Notes under the pieces: model-generated | Database searches by the model: none | Seen by the model: only the letters and a program-made list of their open reading frames with translations | What the model was told of the DNA's origin: nothing | Program-made: the position numbers and the translations under genes | In this document: piece after piece, positions 46,718 through 57,779 of the stretch | How the letters are laid out: every line of letters starts with the position of its first letter | Position numbering within the stretch: position 1 is the stretch's first letter | NCBI GenBank assembly: GCA_029706075.1 | Contig: JAINUG010000136.1 | Span: forward strand, 1,660,001 to 1,724,000 | Origin: Aldrovandia affinis | Taxonomy: Eukaryota > Chordata > Actinopteri > Notacanthiformes > Halosauridae | DNA: 64,000 nt | Direction: 5' to 3'

Positions 46718-47015
46718 CCATAGAGAATTATTATGATTGCTTCAAAATGAGTATCATAGGACAGCTCAAACCACTGCATGAATTTGTTTGGGTTAATTTA
46801 GACAGTCTTACTAGCATCCGTGCAGCAACAAGTGAGAGTGAGCATCTTTACTTCCAGGGGCGCTTTGCTTTACCTGTCCCACTTTACCTCCATCCCACGG
46901 AGGTCCCGGCTTCATGTTTGTCATCTCACCTCAACCACGGAAACTGTGCCCACATCTTTTGCACATTCTAGTTTTTTCAATAAAAATGATATCTTCTAAA
47001 AAAAAAAAAAAAAAA
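46711..47015 (+). pseudogene. Retrocopy-like segment ending in poly(A)
   Basis: An AATAAA signal at 46979-46984 is followed 14 bp later by an A run of about 18 (46998-47015), the layout of a reverse-transcribed mRNA 3' end. An 86-codon frame (46711-46971) ends just upstream, but I do not recognise the protein. No convincing target-site duplication was found. It may instead be an unrelated A-rich repeat end. Confidence 0.35.
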
Positions 47016-47229
47016 GGGAAAAGTAAGCTCAGAAAACAAAAGAAAGGGATTTAGCAGATGGATTAGTGGCCTGCTGCAGTCGGGCCTGTGGGGGATGTGG
47101 GGGGGTGGGTGCACTGGTCCAGTGTCCCCCCCCCCCCGTATGGGAAAAGCATCTGGAGGTGCGTGGGTGTTTGTTTTCGCTTACTTTTCTCCCCAGTCAC
47201 TGAGAGAGAAGCAGTGCAGGACGATATAG
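47016..47229. other. Short unannotated stretch with G and C runs
   Basis: 47099-47137 holds a G7 run, the hairpin CACTGG-T-CCAGTG and a C12 run, so a long GC hairpin is possible. Confidence 0.6.
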
Positions 47230-47752
47230 GCCCACACACTCTCTACCCTCACACCCTCCACCCAAACCCATCCTCGCACCCCTGACGCAAACCCACCCTC
47301 GCACCCCTCACCCAAACCAGCCTTCACACCCTCCACCCAAATCCACTGTCGCACCCCCGACACAAACCCACCCTCGCACCCTCCACCCAAACCCCACCCA
47401 TTCCTGCACCCTCCACCCGAACTTCCCCTCGCACCCTCCACCCAAACTTCCCCTCCCACTCTCCACCCAAACTTCCCCTCGCACCCTCCACCCAAACGTC
47501 CCCTCGCACTCTCCACCCAAACGTCCCCTCGCACTCTCCACCCAAACATCCCCTCGCACTCTCCACCCAAACGTCCCCTCGCACCCTCCACCCAAACGTC
47601 CCCTCGCACTCTCCACCCAAACGTCCCCTCGCACCCTCCACCCAAACGTCCCCTCGCACTCTCCACCCAAACGTCCCCTCGCACCCTCCACCCAAACTTC
47701 CCCTCGCACTCTCCACCCCAACTTCCCCTCGCACCCTCCACCCAAACCCAAC
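47230..47752. repeat. 25-bp minisatellite, about 20 units
   Basis: The unit is CGCACTCTCCACCCAAACGT CCCCT (25 bp). In the better-preserved right half (about 47470-47745) ACTCTCC and ACCCTCC versions tend to alternate, suggesting a 50-bp higher-order unit. The left half is more degenerate. The minus strand is G-rich with GGGG and GGG in every unit. Long minus-strand frames rich in G, W, V and E are artefacts, since 25 bp cycles through all three frames without stops. Confidence 0.95.
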
Positions 47753-49519
47753 CCGCTGTCGGTGCTCTGAGGCATCAGTCACATCGCAGTCTGTAATAGA
47801 TTATCAACTAACATCTAACTCCCCAGATGTTAAACACTGCACAGCAAGTCAAAAATAATAAATATCCAAGTGCTTAGGTCTGCCTAAAGCTCTGGCTGTT
47901 ATAAATATAATACGTGGAAGAAAAATCACCACACACCTCCGCATTTATAAAAACGGAAACGACATCAGCATTTATTTACCCTTCTCCATATGGGCGCTTA
48001 TAAAAAGCTCTGACATCTTTAAACTATGTTTAAAAATAAAGCTGTTCAAGCCCATCCTGCACTTCACTCAACGCTCACCATGGCTACAGCAAATCCCTCC
48101 AGACATTCATGTGTCATTTCCAGAATGACTTCAGCAGGCTTACATTCAAATTCATTAGTATGTTCGTTACTCATTTAACAGAAACTCTTATGTAGAGGGA
48201 CTTATAGATTAGGCAACACCATGACCAGATAGACAGCAGTAGAGATACAGAAATCGTCTGTAGCACAACTGAGTAACTGTTTTGTTCTATAAAACAACGC
48301 CACAAGAAATATAAAGTACGTTAGTGAATGGACTGACCAAAAACAAGTTTAACAGCCATCACAAAGTGAGCCAACAATCATTACATAGAATAGGAAGTAT
48401 TATATATTATGTATTATATTATTCAAATATATCACTTCTTGTGTGGTTCTATAAGGACTTTAGATCCTACTTAGAGCCAGTAGAGAGGAGAGACAGTGTT
48501 CAGGGAGACAGGATGCCTAAAGCTCCTCCCAGCCCGACTGACCAGAGGGGGCGCTCTTACGCGATGGCGGGGAGTTTCACTGCCAACCGAAACCTCTGGC
48601 TAATTACGTCGCCCCGTCCAGCAAGGGTGTGGGGTTTGATCCTGGCCTGAAAATAAGGCAGCCCAACCCTGACGGTGCCCAGTGTGCCAGCAGCAGAGTT
48701 TTAAAATCTGATGCAAGTCACGCAAGCCACAAATAGCAGACCATGGATTGATGCACAGGAACGCTTTGATGGGCTGCAGACGAGTGGGGCATCAGCAGCG
48801 TGGAAACGCTGGAGAGTTCTGCCAGCATATGCAGCGATACCAGCAAGTACGGAGTTGCAATGGCAAGAGTCCCTTTGCTGCACTCAATGTCGCCTTAAAT
48901 CTGAGACCACATGGGAAAGCGCTGAGGAAGTGACATAGTCCTTCAATAGGAAAGTACGGCATGCCTCATCTGTGCCCTGAACAACACCAGCTCTGTGCCA
49001 AACCTCAGAAAATACATGATCCCTCACAGGCTGAGAATAAATCAATCTCAGGTGTTTCCTTCTGTCTGACCAACAGATGTTTACTGAGACAAATGTTCTG
49101 ACATCCACTCAGCTCAATCCTGCTAACAGGCCATATTTGGGTGTGCATATTCTTCCCAAAACAGCTGCTTCAGGGCATCCAAAGTGAGCGACGATGTGAG
49201 CAACAGCAATGGAGCCCGGTTGAGGAAATGAGGACCGTCATCAGCGCTGTCATCTTGCATTGCGTTTAATCGCAGTGTGGTTGGATCCTCAGAGGATCGT
49301 TTAGCCAGATAACATCGGTGGTTTGGGGTTTGTGTTTCCATGGAGAGAACAGAATTAAACAGATCAATCTTCAAAGGCCATTTTAGAGGAGGAAATTCCA
49401 ACCCCTCTGGTATCTCCAGTGAATTCCAGCACGGAGTGGCTGCGTACCAGCCTGGGTTCATCTCTGCTTGGCTCCAGGTTTCACTTCCTGTTCCTGTCTC
49501 CTCAGTTACATAACATAAC
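47753..49519. other. 1.8-kb interval with no recognised gene
   Basis: AT-rich near 48380-48430. GC-richer at 48500-48660. The 136-codon minus-strand frame at 49123-49533 has no domain. Confidence 0.45.
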
Positions 49520-49683
49520 ATAACACATGCCACTTAGCAGATGCTTTTATCCAAAGCGACTCACAGTTGTTAATGGATACATTTTTCAGTATAACTGGGC
49601 CCCAATGGGAAATTAACCCACAACCTAAGCGTTGTCAGTGCCATGCTCTGCCTACTGAGCCACACAGAACCACAGTTTCGTCT
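49520..49683 (-). mobile_element. tRNA-derived SINE, minus strand
   Basis: On the minus strand, the A-box-like TGGCTCAGTAGG (49662-49651) and B-box-like GGTTAATTTCC (49618-49608) lie about 33 bp apart. The 3' end is GAGTCGCTTTGGATAAAAGC then ATCTGCTAAGTG, the L2-type tail, with a (TTATG)n end. The B box has a mutated centre (AAT in place of CGA). It is related to the copy at 38271. Confidence 0.83.
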
Positions 49684-52578
49684 CTCTCTCCGCCGGAGAA
49701 ACGGACCCGTTAGAGGACAGACGGGTTTCAAATCATGACACATTCTCTCACACACGTAAAATAAAAAATAAAAAATAAACTCACATACCTGAGGGTTGAG
49801 GAGGGGTCTTCTGGACCGGGTCCCATGTCCTGTGCCTAGCACACACACCCTGGCGTTGTAATGACTGGAACACTTGACCGTGAAAATAAACAGCCAGTGG
49901 CAGGAACGGAATTACGGGTGTACAAAACAGGGGCTATACGAAGCCAAGAGCATTTAGAATGTTATTACACATACAACGATCGTATCCTCCTTTCGCATTC
50001 CAGAGGTCTCGGACGGTTCCTCGTGACGAATTAGCTGGATTATTCGGACCTCTCACATGCATTTTTGAGAGGTTCACATGGGGCGCCTGTCATATGTCTT
50101 TATGGGAATATAGTTCATTATGAATAACGTTGTGTACATTATGTGTCACATTTTATAAGATATAAATGAATGAGGGGGTCATCACTGTTCTTTTGCATTG
50201 GAATGGTATTCAGAAAGGTCTGAGCACTGAGTTGCAAAGAATTGCCCATTTAATCGGACGTCACGATGATGTAACATTGTTTTATAATTTTTTTATTTAA
50301 AAAACCTATGCATTTAAACATCTCACATCTCATTAAAATTCAACCATTTATTTGACTTTTCCCCAAACTCATGATTTATCTTCTCTTCAGCATCCCTCAA
50401 CATGCCCATTCTTAATTAAAAAAGTATACTCCCTTAACCCTAAGGGAGTATACTTGTGGTGCCAATTAAAAGGAGTCAAAATTCCCCAACATCATGTGAT
50501 TTTTGGTCACAGACAAGGCTGTTTGGAAAAAAGCGCACCAAAAAAAAAGAGAGCTCTCACATCAAAATGCAGAGACTAAAATAATAAAATAAAGCACTTT
50601 GTATGTTATTTGTGGGACTTGACCTATTCAAAAAGACGCTGGCCCCACCACTCCCTCTCTGGCGAGGTGTCACGGAATGTAACTCCGAATTCAACACTGA
50701 CTTTTACCACAAAATTCCACTGATGTGTCAACAGGTTCTGAGGTGCCCTGTTGAGGCTGTGTAAGAGCCTGAATTTCACCTAAAGGACCTGTTCTTGGTG
50801 CTTATATCCATGGTAACCTGCAGCAAAGCAAATTAATCACATCACGGGAGAAACAAGGTCAAGGTCATAGACGCAAGGAAAACAGAATTACAGTAAATAA
50901 ACTGCAATCATCATAGAAAATAATACACAAGTGAAAGTGTGCATTAAAATTATCTTAAGAATAACATAGCATCATATTGTACACAGGGATTTCAAATGCA
51001 ATTTTAAGGCAGCGAATAGCAGGGGATCTACATTATAATGCCGCTACATCACTGTAGGTGAACAGTTTCAGAAAACAACAGGATTTTACAAACAGTTGCT
51101 CATTTTCCGAGTTGCAATCCACAAAAGGATAGATGGAAACAGTTCTGAGCGAGATTTGAACACATTCCAGTAAAAAGTGATTTGATTTATGTGGTAGTGG
51201 ATTTCATCATGGCTGAGCCAGGTTAATGTTTGTTTAAAACAAACTTTGAACCTAACTTTAAAAAAGGGATTGTACCATCAGCATGTAAAACAAAAACAAC
51301 AAAAAAAACGTTAGTTTTGGATGAAATCACACTGTTGATCATAACCATATAAATAAGTAACTCAGTTGCTGATTTATTTTTTGCTAAATAAAAGAAGTAC
51401 AAAGTTCTTCTCGGGCAGACTGTGTCCAGCTGAATCCTGGCCTGTTAGACCCATTAAAGGGGCTCTGTTCAGTCAACGCAGGTCTCAGCCTCCCTGCTAC
51501 TGAAATACGGTATTCTCACCGAGACCCCCCGCGGCTTTCAGCAAGGTGAAGAAAAACAGCTATTCTGGGCCAGCGCTGCAAGTGATTTTCCAGACGGCTG
51601 TGAGTGCTCTCCAAGCGTCTTGACAGGGCCCCATCGCCCGGCTCCCTGAAGGGCCCTATTGGAGGTGGAGATGGCATGAGCCACGTCCGGCCCTGAGTGC
51701 ATTCCTCAGCCAAAAATGTTCCCAGACTCTCACAATGGGTCCCCCCCAAAATATTTCTGATCTCATTAGCCACCGTTTCAACCGATACACTGCAGTGCCC
51801 CCAAATTCGATTCGATTCGACTGGTTGAAATCGCAAGCCTGTGCAGAATAAAACACTTTTCGACAATAATAACTACAGCAAATCTGGTAACAGGAAGTGC
51901 TTGTGTGGCCGTGCCTGTCATCCCGGTCTTCCTGTCGCTGAAATATCTTCAGAGATAAACTCCAAACCAGCGCAATGCGGGTACCTTTGTAGCTGTGGTA
52001 GACTACGAGGTCTCTCTCTAATTAGAGTGTTTCCTTTAGCTTCGCTCTGTTTACAAAGGCAAGTGAGCAAGCAGAATGACTACTCTCTGAGGCATACTAC
52101 TCTATCTGCGTTGGCCAGTTCCTGAGTTTTGGCCCCACACGTGACCATCGAGCAGCGCGGGTCCACATTGCCGACTCACGCTGACAGCCACAGTCACAAC
52201 AAACGAGGGCTATTTAAGAACGACTGACACGTGGCGTCTGGTCCTTTCACAAATGTTTTGATGCTCAGCCCTCTCCACCAATAGAGGTGATTCCTGGCTG
52301 GTCTTTCCGATCTCTTTGCAAGTGAGGTCACTGCAAATAGCAGCTGCAGACCCCCCTCTCCGAGTAAACACGCTGTTATTCACAGCTTAATGTTCCTTTC
52401 TCAAAACATGTGCTGTTATTCACAGTGAGGATTTTCCTTTTAAAACAACGGCCTGCTCACTCCACCTGTCGCAATGTAAATCCCCGCTCTGAACAAAGGC
52501 TGAACGGAAGACCGCATGACCGGCGTCACACGTTCAAAACACGAGCAAAGTGCTTACCGTAACCTACCGTGTACATGG
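49684..52578. other. 2.9-kb interval with no recognised gene
   Basis: Contains a perfect 15-bp hairpin at 50422-50455. ATTCGATTCGATTCGA, a short 5-bp repeat, lies near 51806. No exon or repeat family was recognised. Confidence 0.45.
50422..50455. other. Perfect 15-bp hairpin, 4-nt loop
   Basis: AAGTATACTCCCTTA, loop ACCC, TAAGGGAGTATACTT. No T run follows, and this is eukaryotic DNA, so a bacterial-type terminator is not implied. Confidence 0.9.
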
Positions 52579-53067
52579 TGTGCCAACCTGGCAGGCAGAG
52601 CCATGTGCAGGGGTTCATATGGTTGCCATCTACCAGTCACACCCCGACCTCGCAGGACCAAAACAACTGCCACCTGCAACTAATTAACACCTAATCAATC
52701 AATCGATCAATCAACAGTGAATACAAGGAGCCAAGTGGAGGGAGAGAAGAGGAGATAAGTTGTTTGAAGTATTTGGAGTGTGGAAAGGAACCCTGTGACG
52801 TCTGTTGACCAGCCTGGATTTCAAGAGGCTTTGGGTAAGGGGTTAGCTCCCCAGAGCGATAGAAACCTTTTGTTTAAGTTTAGAGATTTTTTTGTTGCGT
52901 TAGACTGTTTGTTTAAATGTTCAAGCCGTTTGAGTGCCTTCCCCATTGTTTTGTGTTAGAGTGGATTTTCCTTTAATTAAAACTAAAAATTTGACCGTGG
53001 ATCTGTCTCTTGGGTTGCACTACACCACATACCACCTACAACCAACCCCCGTAAGGTGTTACAATGG
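52575..53067 (+). mobile_element. Candidate solo LTR (weaker)
   Basis: The segment 52579-53063 begins TGTGCCAACCTGG and ends CGTAAGGTGTTACA, with ATGG on both sides (52575-52578 and 53064-53067). The end resembles fish Gypsy-like LTR ends. No AATAAA is present and the target duplication is only 4 bp, so chance is possible. Confidence 0.4.
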
Positions 53068-53145
53068 GTAACACTCATGAGCTGGGCCATCTAAAGGCCA
53101 TGGATAAGGGAGCACTCTATGCAGATCTCCTGACTAGCGAAGTAC

Positions 53146-53526
53146 GATTGAGTGCACAGGCATAAAAATTGAGTTTGTCTATGCTTTTCAGTTCATTTAT
53201 GTGATATCAAAAGGTAAGACCAGCCACACCAACATTTCGACTAAGTCTTTCTCAAGGGAAGCTGGACCAGCTGGGCATATCTTTTCATATCAAATAAATA
53301 AACAAACTGAAAAGCACAGACCAGTAGTTCCCAAACCTCTCTTCAGGGACCACCTGATTCACACCTGATTCAACTAATCAATGCTCGTTAAGTAGCTAAC
53401 TAGTTGAATGTGGTGTTGGTGGAACTTAACAAATACATGGACTGGCTGGGGGTCCCCAAGGAGGGGGTCGGGAATTAATGGCATAGACTGGCATTAGTGG
53501 CATTTTTTATGTGCGTGCACTCATTC
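53146..53526. mobile_element. Long inverted-repeat (MITE-like) element, right arm interrupted
   Basis: Left arm 53146-53213 (with GAGTGCAC, CATAAAAA, GTCTATGCTTTTCAGTT) pairs with a right arm made of 53281-53320 plus 53481-53526. The two right-arm pieces are separated by a 159-bp insert. The shared words continue on both sides of the insert, which shows that the palindromic element is older than the insert. No coding sequence. Confidence 0.75.
53322..53480. mobile_element. hAT-like MITE, 159 bp, with 8-bp target duplication
   Basis: Terminal inverted repeats of about 30 bp are imperfect: CAGTAGTTCCCAAACC at the left and, reversed, CATTAATTCCCGACCC at the right. The flanks are GCACAGAC and GCATAGAC (7 of 8 identical), the 8-bp duplication expected for hAT elements. 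No transposase. It sits in the right arm of the palindromic element. Confidence 0.8.
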
Positions 53527-54569
53527 TGTGCCTCATTTGTATTGTCCACCAGTAGTCTTTTTTTGGCTAAGCACTGCAGCTCACTGTATTGCAACTTTGT
53601 GCTTGGTGTGGGCCTCCTTAGATCTCCGAACTGTCACAGGGGCACAGCACTGACTTCCTCCCAGAAGCGCTCGAGTATGCGACCCCCCAGCGAGACCGCG
53701 GAGGTCCTCCTCCTCTCCTCGGGCGGATTAAACTGACTGGCGGAGGAAAAGGGAAAGTGGTGTGCTTTGTAGCGTAGCGCAATCACAGTCATAAAACTCA
53801 CTCTCATTAATTAGCGATGTTCTCTGGGTCTGGCAGGTTCAGTTGATCGGTTTCCAAGAGCAAAGAACTTGGAAAAGGTTAGAGATGCTTGCGCCTTAAC
53901 GACCGAGGCGACCCTTGCTTTCGGCAGCGCCAGCTGCTCCTGACCGGTGATAAATCTGCCCCGCTTCCTTTGAAGCCTCTAAAACCCCACCAGCGTGGAA
54001 ACTTGCGAGTATCGGCAGAAATCTAGCGAAAGTGAGCTTGAGGACTTGTAACAATGCATATTAAGATGGCTCCTTTCATTGATGATTAAAAACAAGCCAC
54101 TGGATTTCCCTTGCACAGAAAACAAACACGTCTAGATTAGGTTGCGTCACAGATGACCTTTTTCCTTTAATTTCTGAAACTATTATTTTTAGAAGTATAT
54201 CGAAACTGAGGTTCTTGAGTGAATAGTAATGGCGCTTTTCCCGCTTCTGCTGATAAGTCTCAGAAGTGTTTTGATTTCACCAGATTGGGCCAATTAAAGA
54301 TTTTCCTTCCTATGTTTGTTATTTTCTGTAAAGAATTAAGTTGTGTATGTTATGTGCCTACCCATAGAGTTATTTTAGCTAATGACATCCCTTGGGAATT
54401 TAGCATCAAGGGAACTGCAAGAAATGAATTCAGTGCAGAATTTTTTTCAAACTCTGCTCTCTTTCCCCCTTTCAAAGTTTTAAACTTTGCTAAAGTTTGT
54501 GAGGCTAATTTAGATTGTTGGACCATTTTATTTTTTTATTATCTTCTGTATATAATAAATTATATTCTA

Positions 54570-54606
<37 letters not shown>

Positions 54607-55346
54607 TACAGAGAAGGAGCACCCAATAAACATTTTTGCGCAACAATCTTAGCACTGCAGAACATTGTGCTATTTAGATGATATATTTGTGAATTAACCA
54701 AATATTGATGCAATTGTTTTTGAATTACAAAGGGCACCACATCAAAGTCAAAGTCAATATGACAAATTCCAGTGCATTTTAATAAGTAACAGGTTGAAAT
54801 GGAGTGATGTAATTGATTTTCCGTGTCAGTGAGATTTTATTTAATTAGAGACGTCTATGAGAATGAGCTTTCATTCCTTTTATATTTATCTGTTTGGGTT
54901 TTCATCCGTGGGAATGCAAAATGACAGAACAGTTTATTCTCTAATTTACAGCCTTGGTGCACACAACGTTGTTTTGCGGTTTTCCGCGGAGCCCGAGTAT
55001 TTGTTTGTTTGCTCTGTCTGGGCCTTGAGTATGCTTCTCGACATACTTCAGATTCTACAACACTTTTGGTTATATGCAAACAGTTATACATAACCGTTTA
55101 TACAAACAATTCAAATATGAACACTGTCACATTTATCTTGTGCTGATACACTTCTCTATGAACAGAAATTATGCCCTGGGCTCATATGGATAAAGCATCT
55201 CAGAGTATGAGCGCTGATCTAGGATCAGTTTTGCCTGTTAGTTCATAATGGATAAGGTTAGGATATGAATCAGTACTCCTAGTGTTAGATGCTTTATACA
55301 TACAGGCTCTGGGTTTAATCACTTGTTCTTAACTTAAAAGTAACTA
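53527..55346. other. 1.8-kb interval with no recognised gene
   Basis: It holds a (TA)n tract at 54574-54604. Other frames lack domains. Confidence 0.45.
54574..54604. repeat. (TA)n microsatellite
   Basis: About fifteen TA units. Confidence 0.95.
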
Positions 55347-55548
55347 CAGTGCCCTCCAGAATTATTGGCGCCCTTGGTGAAGATGAGCAAAAAGGGCTAA
55401 GAAAAATGTCTTTGTTGTTCATCAAATTGATCTTACATTCAAAACATGAGAGAAGTCATATTTAAACCTTTAACTGAAGAAAAATGATTGAAAAAAATCT
55501 TGAAAAGATTTTCTCAAAAACATCTTCACCAAGTGAAGGAGGGCACTG
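55347..55548. mobile_element. Tc1-like MITE, 202 bp
   Basis: Both ends read CAGTGCCCTCC inward and are flanked by TA (55345-55346 and 55549-55550). Further in, CTTGGTGAAGATG also occurs on both sides, but the right end lacks about a dozen bases between the two matches. No coding sequence. Confidence 0.85.
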
Positions 55549-56689
55549 TATGTGCTATTGTTTCTTTTCTCACAAAAGTCCATTGAAAGCATTGTGTTTG
55601 ACTGACAAAAAGTGAGACTTGCACTTTTTTCTGAGTGCAAGTTGTTCCTATGCACAGGATACTGTTCTTATGTTGTTCCTATACACAGGAAATTGAACGT
55701 AACCAAAACATGTGCTAATGCTGTGCCTGCAACAATGCTGCTCTGATCACTTCATATGCTAACCAAATGTCTGCACTTCTAAAAACACAATTATTTTTTG
55801 GCATGCGTCACATAATGGGTGTGGCTGCTCCTGTCTGTCTGCTGGATGTCATTCACCTCTGATTGTTGATGGTCCTGCACACGGCATCTAACCTCCCCCG
55901 TCGCCCCATGTGATTCATGCAGCCGCTAATACTCCACTGCAGGGTCGGCTGTTTCCCTCCTCCAGTTTAAATGTATGGTATATTATATTCAATACTATGC
56001 CCATATGCACCAGTGACTCCAATGATACATTCCTGGTGCTGGGCTTGCTCCACTGAAGGTGCTGGGCTTGCTCCACTGACTCCATTGTCTCGACAGGGTG
56101 AGATCCCTGTTTATTCAGCCCTCACCCTGAATGTGTGCATTGCCCTGGGGCACACGCGTGTGTGCAGGGAGGCCCCGGGGGCAGCTGTATCTCTCTGCAC
56201 CCTGCAGCCATTAGCGTGTGCTGGCACACAATGTGGAGATACGCGCTTGTGTGGAGGACCACGTCAAAGGGATTCCTACTGTGCAAGCAGCCTACTGAAC
56301 CGCTGACGTACTTGGTATGACGTGAGCATGCTAAGCCCACCGGAGCACACACGGCTCAGAGTGCAGCCAGTAGTCTAGGCTAACCGTGGCACAATGGCCT
56401 GACATCATGATTACCTAACTAACACATCACAAGATATTTTAAAAAAGCAAATTACATTTTATTATTATTTAACAAAATAAAAATCACTCCATCTCCTGTC
56501 TGGACAATCCAGCTTTTAAAAGTTAACTGAAGAAAGCTTCTTCCACATTAAATTGTAGCATTAATGTTTAAAGCAAATAGAAGATTTCCATTCTTGTGGA
56601 CACAAATATCGTTTTTGTATGAGAATGCACTGAATCTACTCATCCAGTGAACCTTGTAACTCTACCCTCTACCCCTCGCAACCCACCCC
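55549..56689. other. Unannotated DNA
   Basis: A short duplication, GGTGCTGGGCTTGCTCCACT, occurs at about 56034 and 56058. No gene or other repeat was recognised. Confidence 0.45.
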
Positions 56690-57475
56690 TGCCAATCTAC
56701 CCCAGTATTAAACCAACTATTCCACTCCCTCCCACAAAATGATCGACTCAACCCCAACCAATCTGGCTTCAAGACTTGCCACTCAACTGAAACTACTCTT
56801 CAATCTGTCTCTGAGGCTCTCCACTACGCAAAAGCAGCCTCTTTGCCCTCTGTCCTGAACCGCCTGGATCTATCCACTGCATTCCACACAGTTAGCACCA
56901 GGTCCTCTTAATGACTCTGGTAGAGCTGGGGATCTTAGGCACTGGCCTCAACTGGCTCTCAGCCTACGTCTTAGGTTGCTCCTACTAGGTGACCTGATGA
57001 GGCTCAGTTTCAGCTTCACACCGCCTTTCAACAGGAGTCCCACAGGGATCAGTGCTCAGTCCTATCCTGTTCTCTAAATCTCTTGGCTCGGTCAGTAATT
57101 CAGGCAATTTCTCGTGCCATTGGCATTTTGACGATACCCAACTCAATAAAATATCATCTGCATCACTGCATGCTTTGATTACATCTCAATCTGGATGAGT
57201 AGCCAGCATCTAAAAGTTAGTCTTGCCAAAAGCTGAGCCGCTCTATCTCCCAGCCAAGTCATCACTCGTCCAAGACCTCTGCATTGCCATTGATGACACA
57301 ACAGTGTCTGCATCTCAGACTGCCAAGAACCTTGGCAAGGCACTAGAAATGCTGTCACTCACTGCTAATGTAGGACCCGTGGCCTGGGGCCACAGATTCT
57401 TCCTCTACAACATTCAAAGGATCTGCTTATTTCCCACCAACTACTCAACCCAGCTCTTAGGCCAAGCTAATTAGT
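56690..57475 (+). pseudogene. L2 LINE reverse transcriptase fragment 1
   Basis: From 56759: QSGFKTCHSTET and LNRLDLSTAFHTV (motif A, catalytic D kept, next D changed to H) in one frame. From 57034: GVPQGSVLSPILFS (motif B), and at 57124 HFDDTQL (motif C, degenerate YADD) in another frame. From 57223: KAEPLYLPAKSS and FFLYNIQRICLF. Frameshifts and stops separate the blocks. It lacks the N-terminal endonuclease and stops abruptly after QLLGQAN. Confidence 0.85.
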
Positions 57476-57779
57476 TAAGAAAAGCTAATAAAGCTAACTA
57501 GTGCTCTCAGGCACTATCGTATTGATAGGCTACAGATAAATGAGTGGTTAGTTGAGGGATTTATTGGGATTGTTAGACATCAGTAGACAATCTCATTTCC
57601 AGGCCCATGTGCCAGAAAAGGGGGGTGAGTGAAACCCGATAATGATGTCCACATTGCTGATGGTAAGCTGACACAAGGAGACATTCATCATTGTGTAATA
57701 TTCATTTATACGGGGATATTTAATGAAGCTATTTAATGAAGTCATTTAATGGAGCGATTTAACAAAGCTATTCAGGACA
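57476..57779. other. Spacer between two L2 copies
   Basis: AT-rich, with a thrice-repeated TATTTAATGAAGC-type word at about 57718-57770. No gene was recognised. Confidence 0.6.

Noticed and set aside
9703-47752. CRISPR-like array among the regular repeats
   Set aside because: Units are contiguous or degenerate with no unique spacers, no cas genes are present, and the context is vertebrate.
47181-47782. Three overlapping minus-strand frames of 150-190 codons
   Set aside because: They are three frames of a 25-bp stop-free repeat, so they reflect composition, not coding.
50422-50455. Bacterial-type terminator
   Set aside because: No T run follows the stem and the window is eukaryotic.
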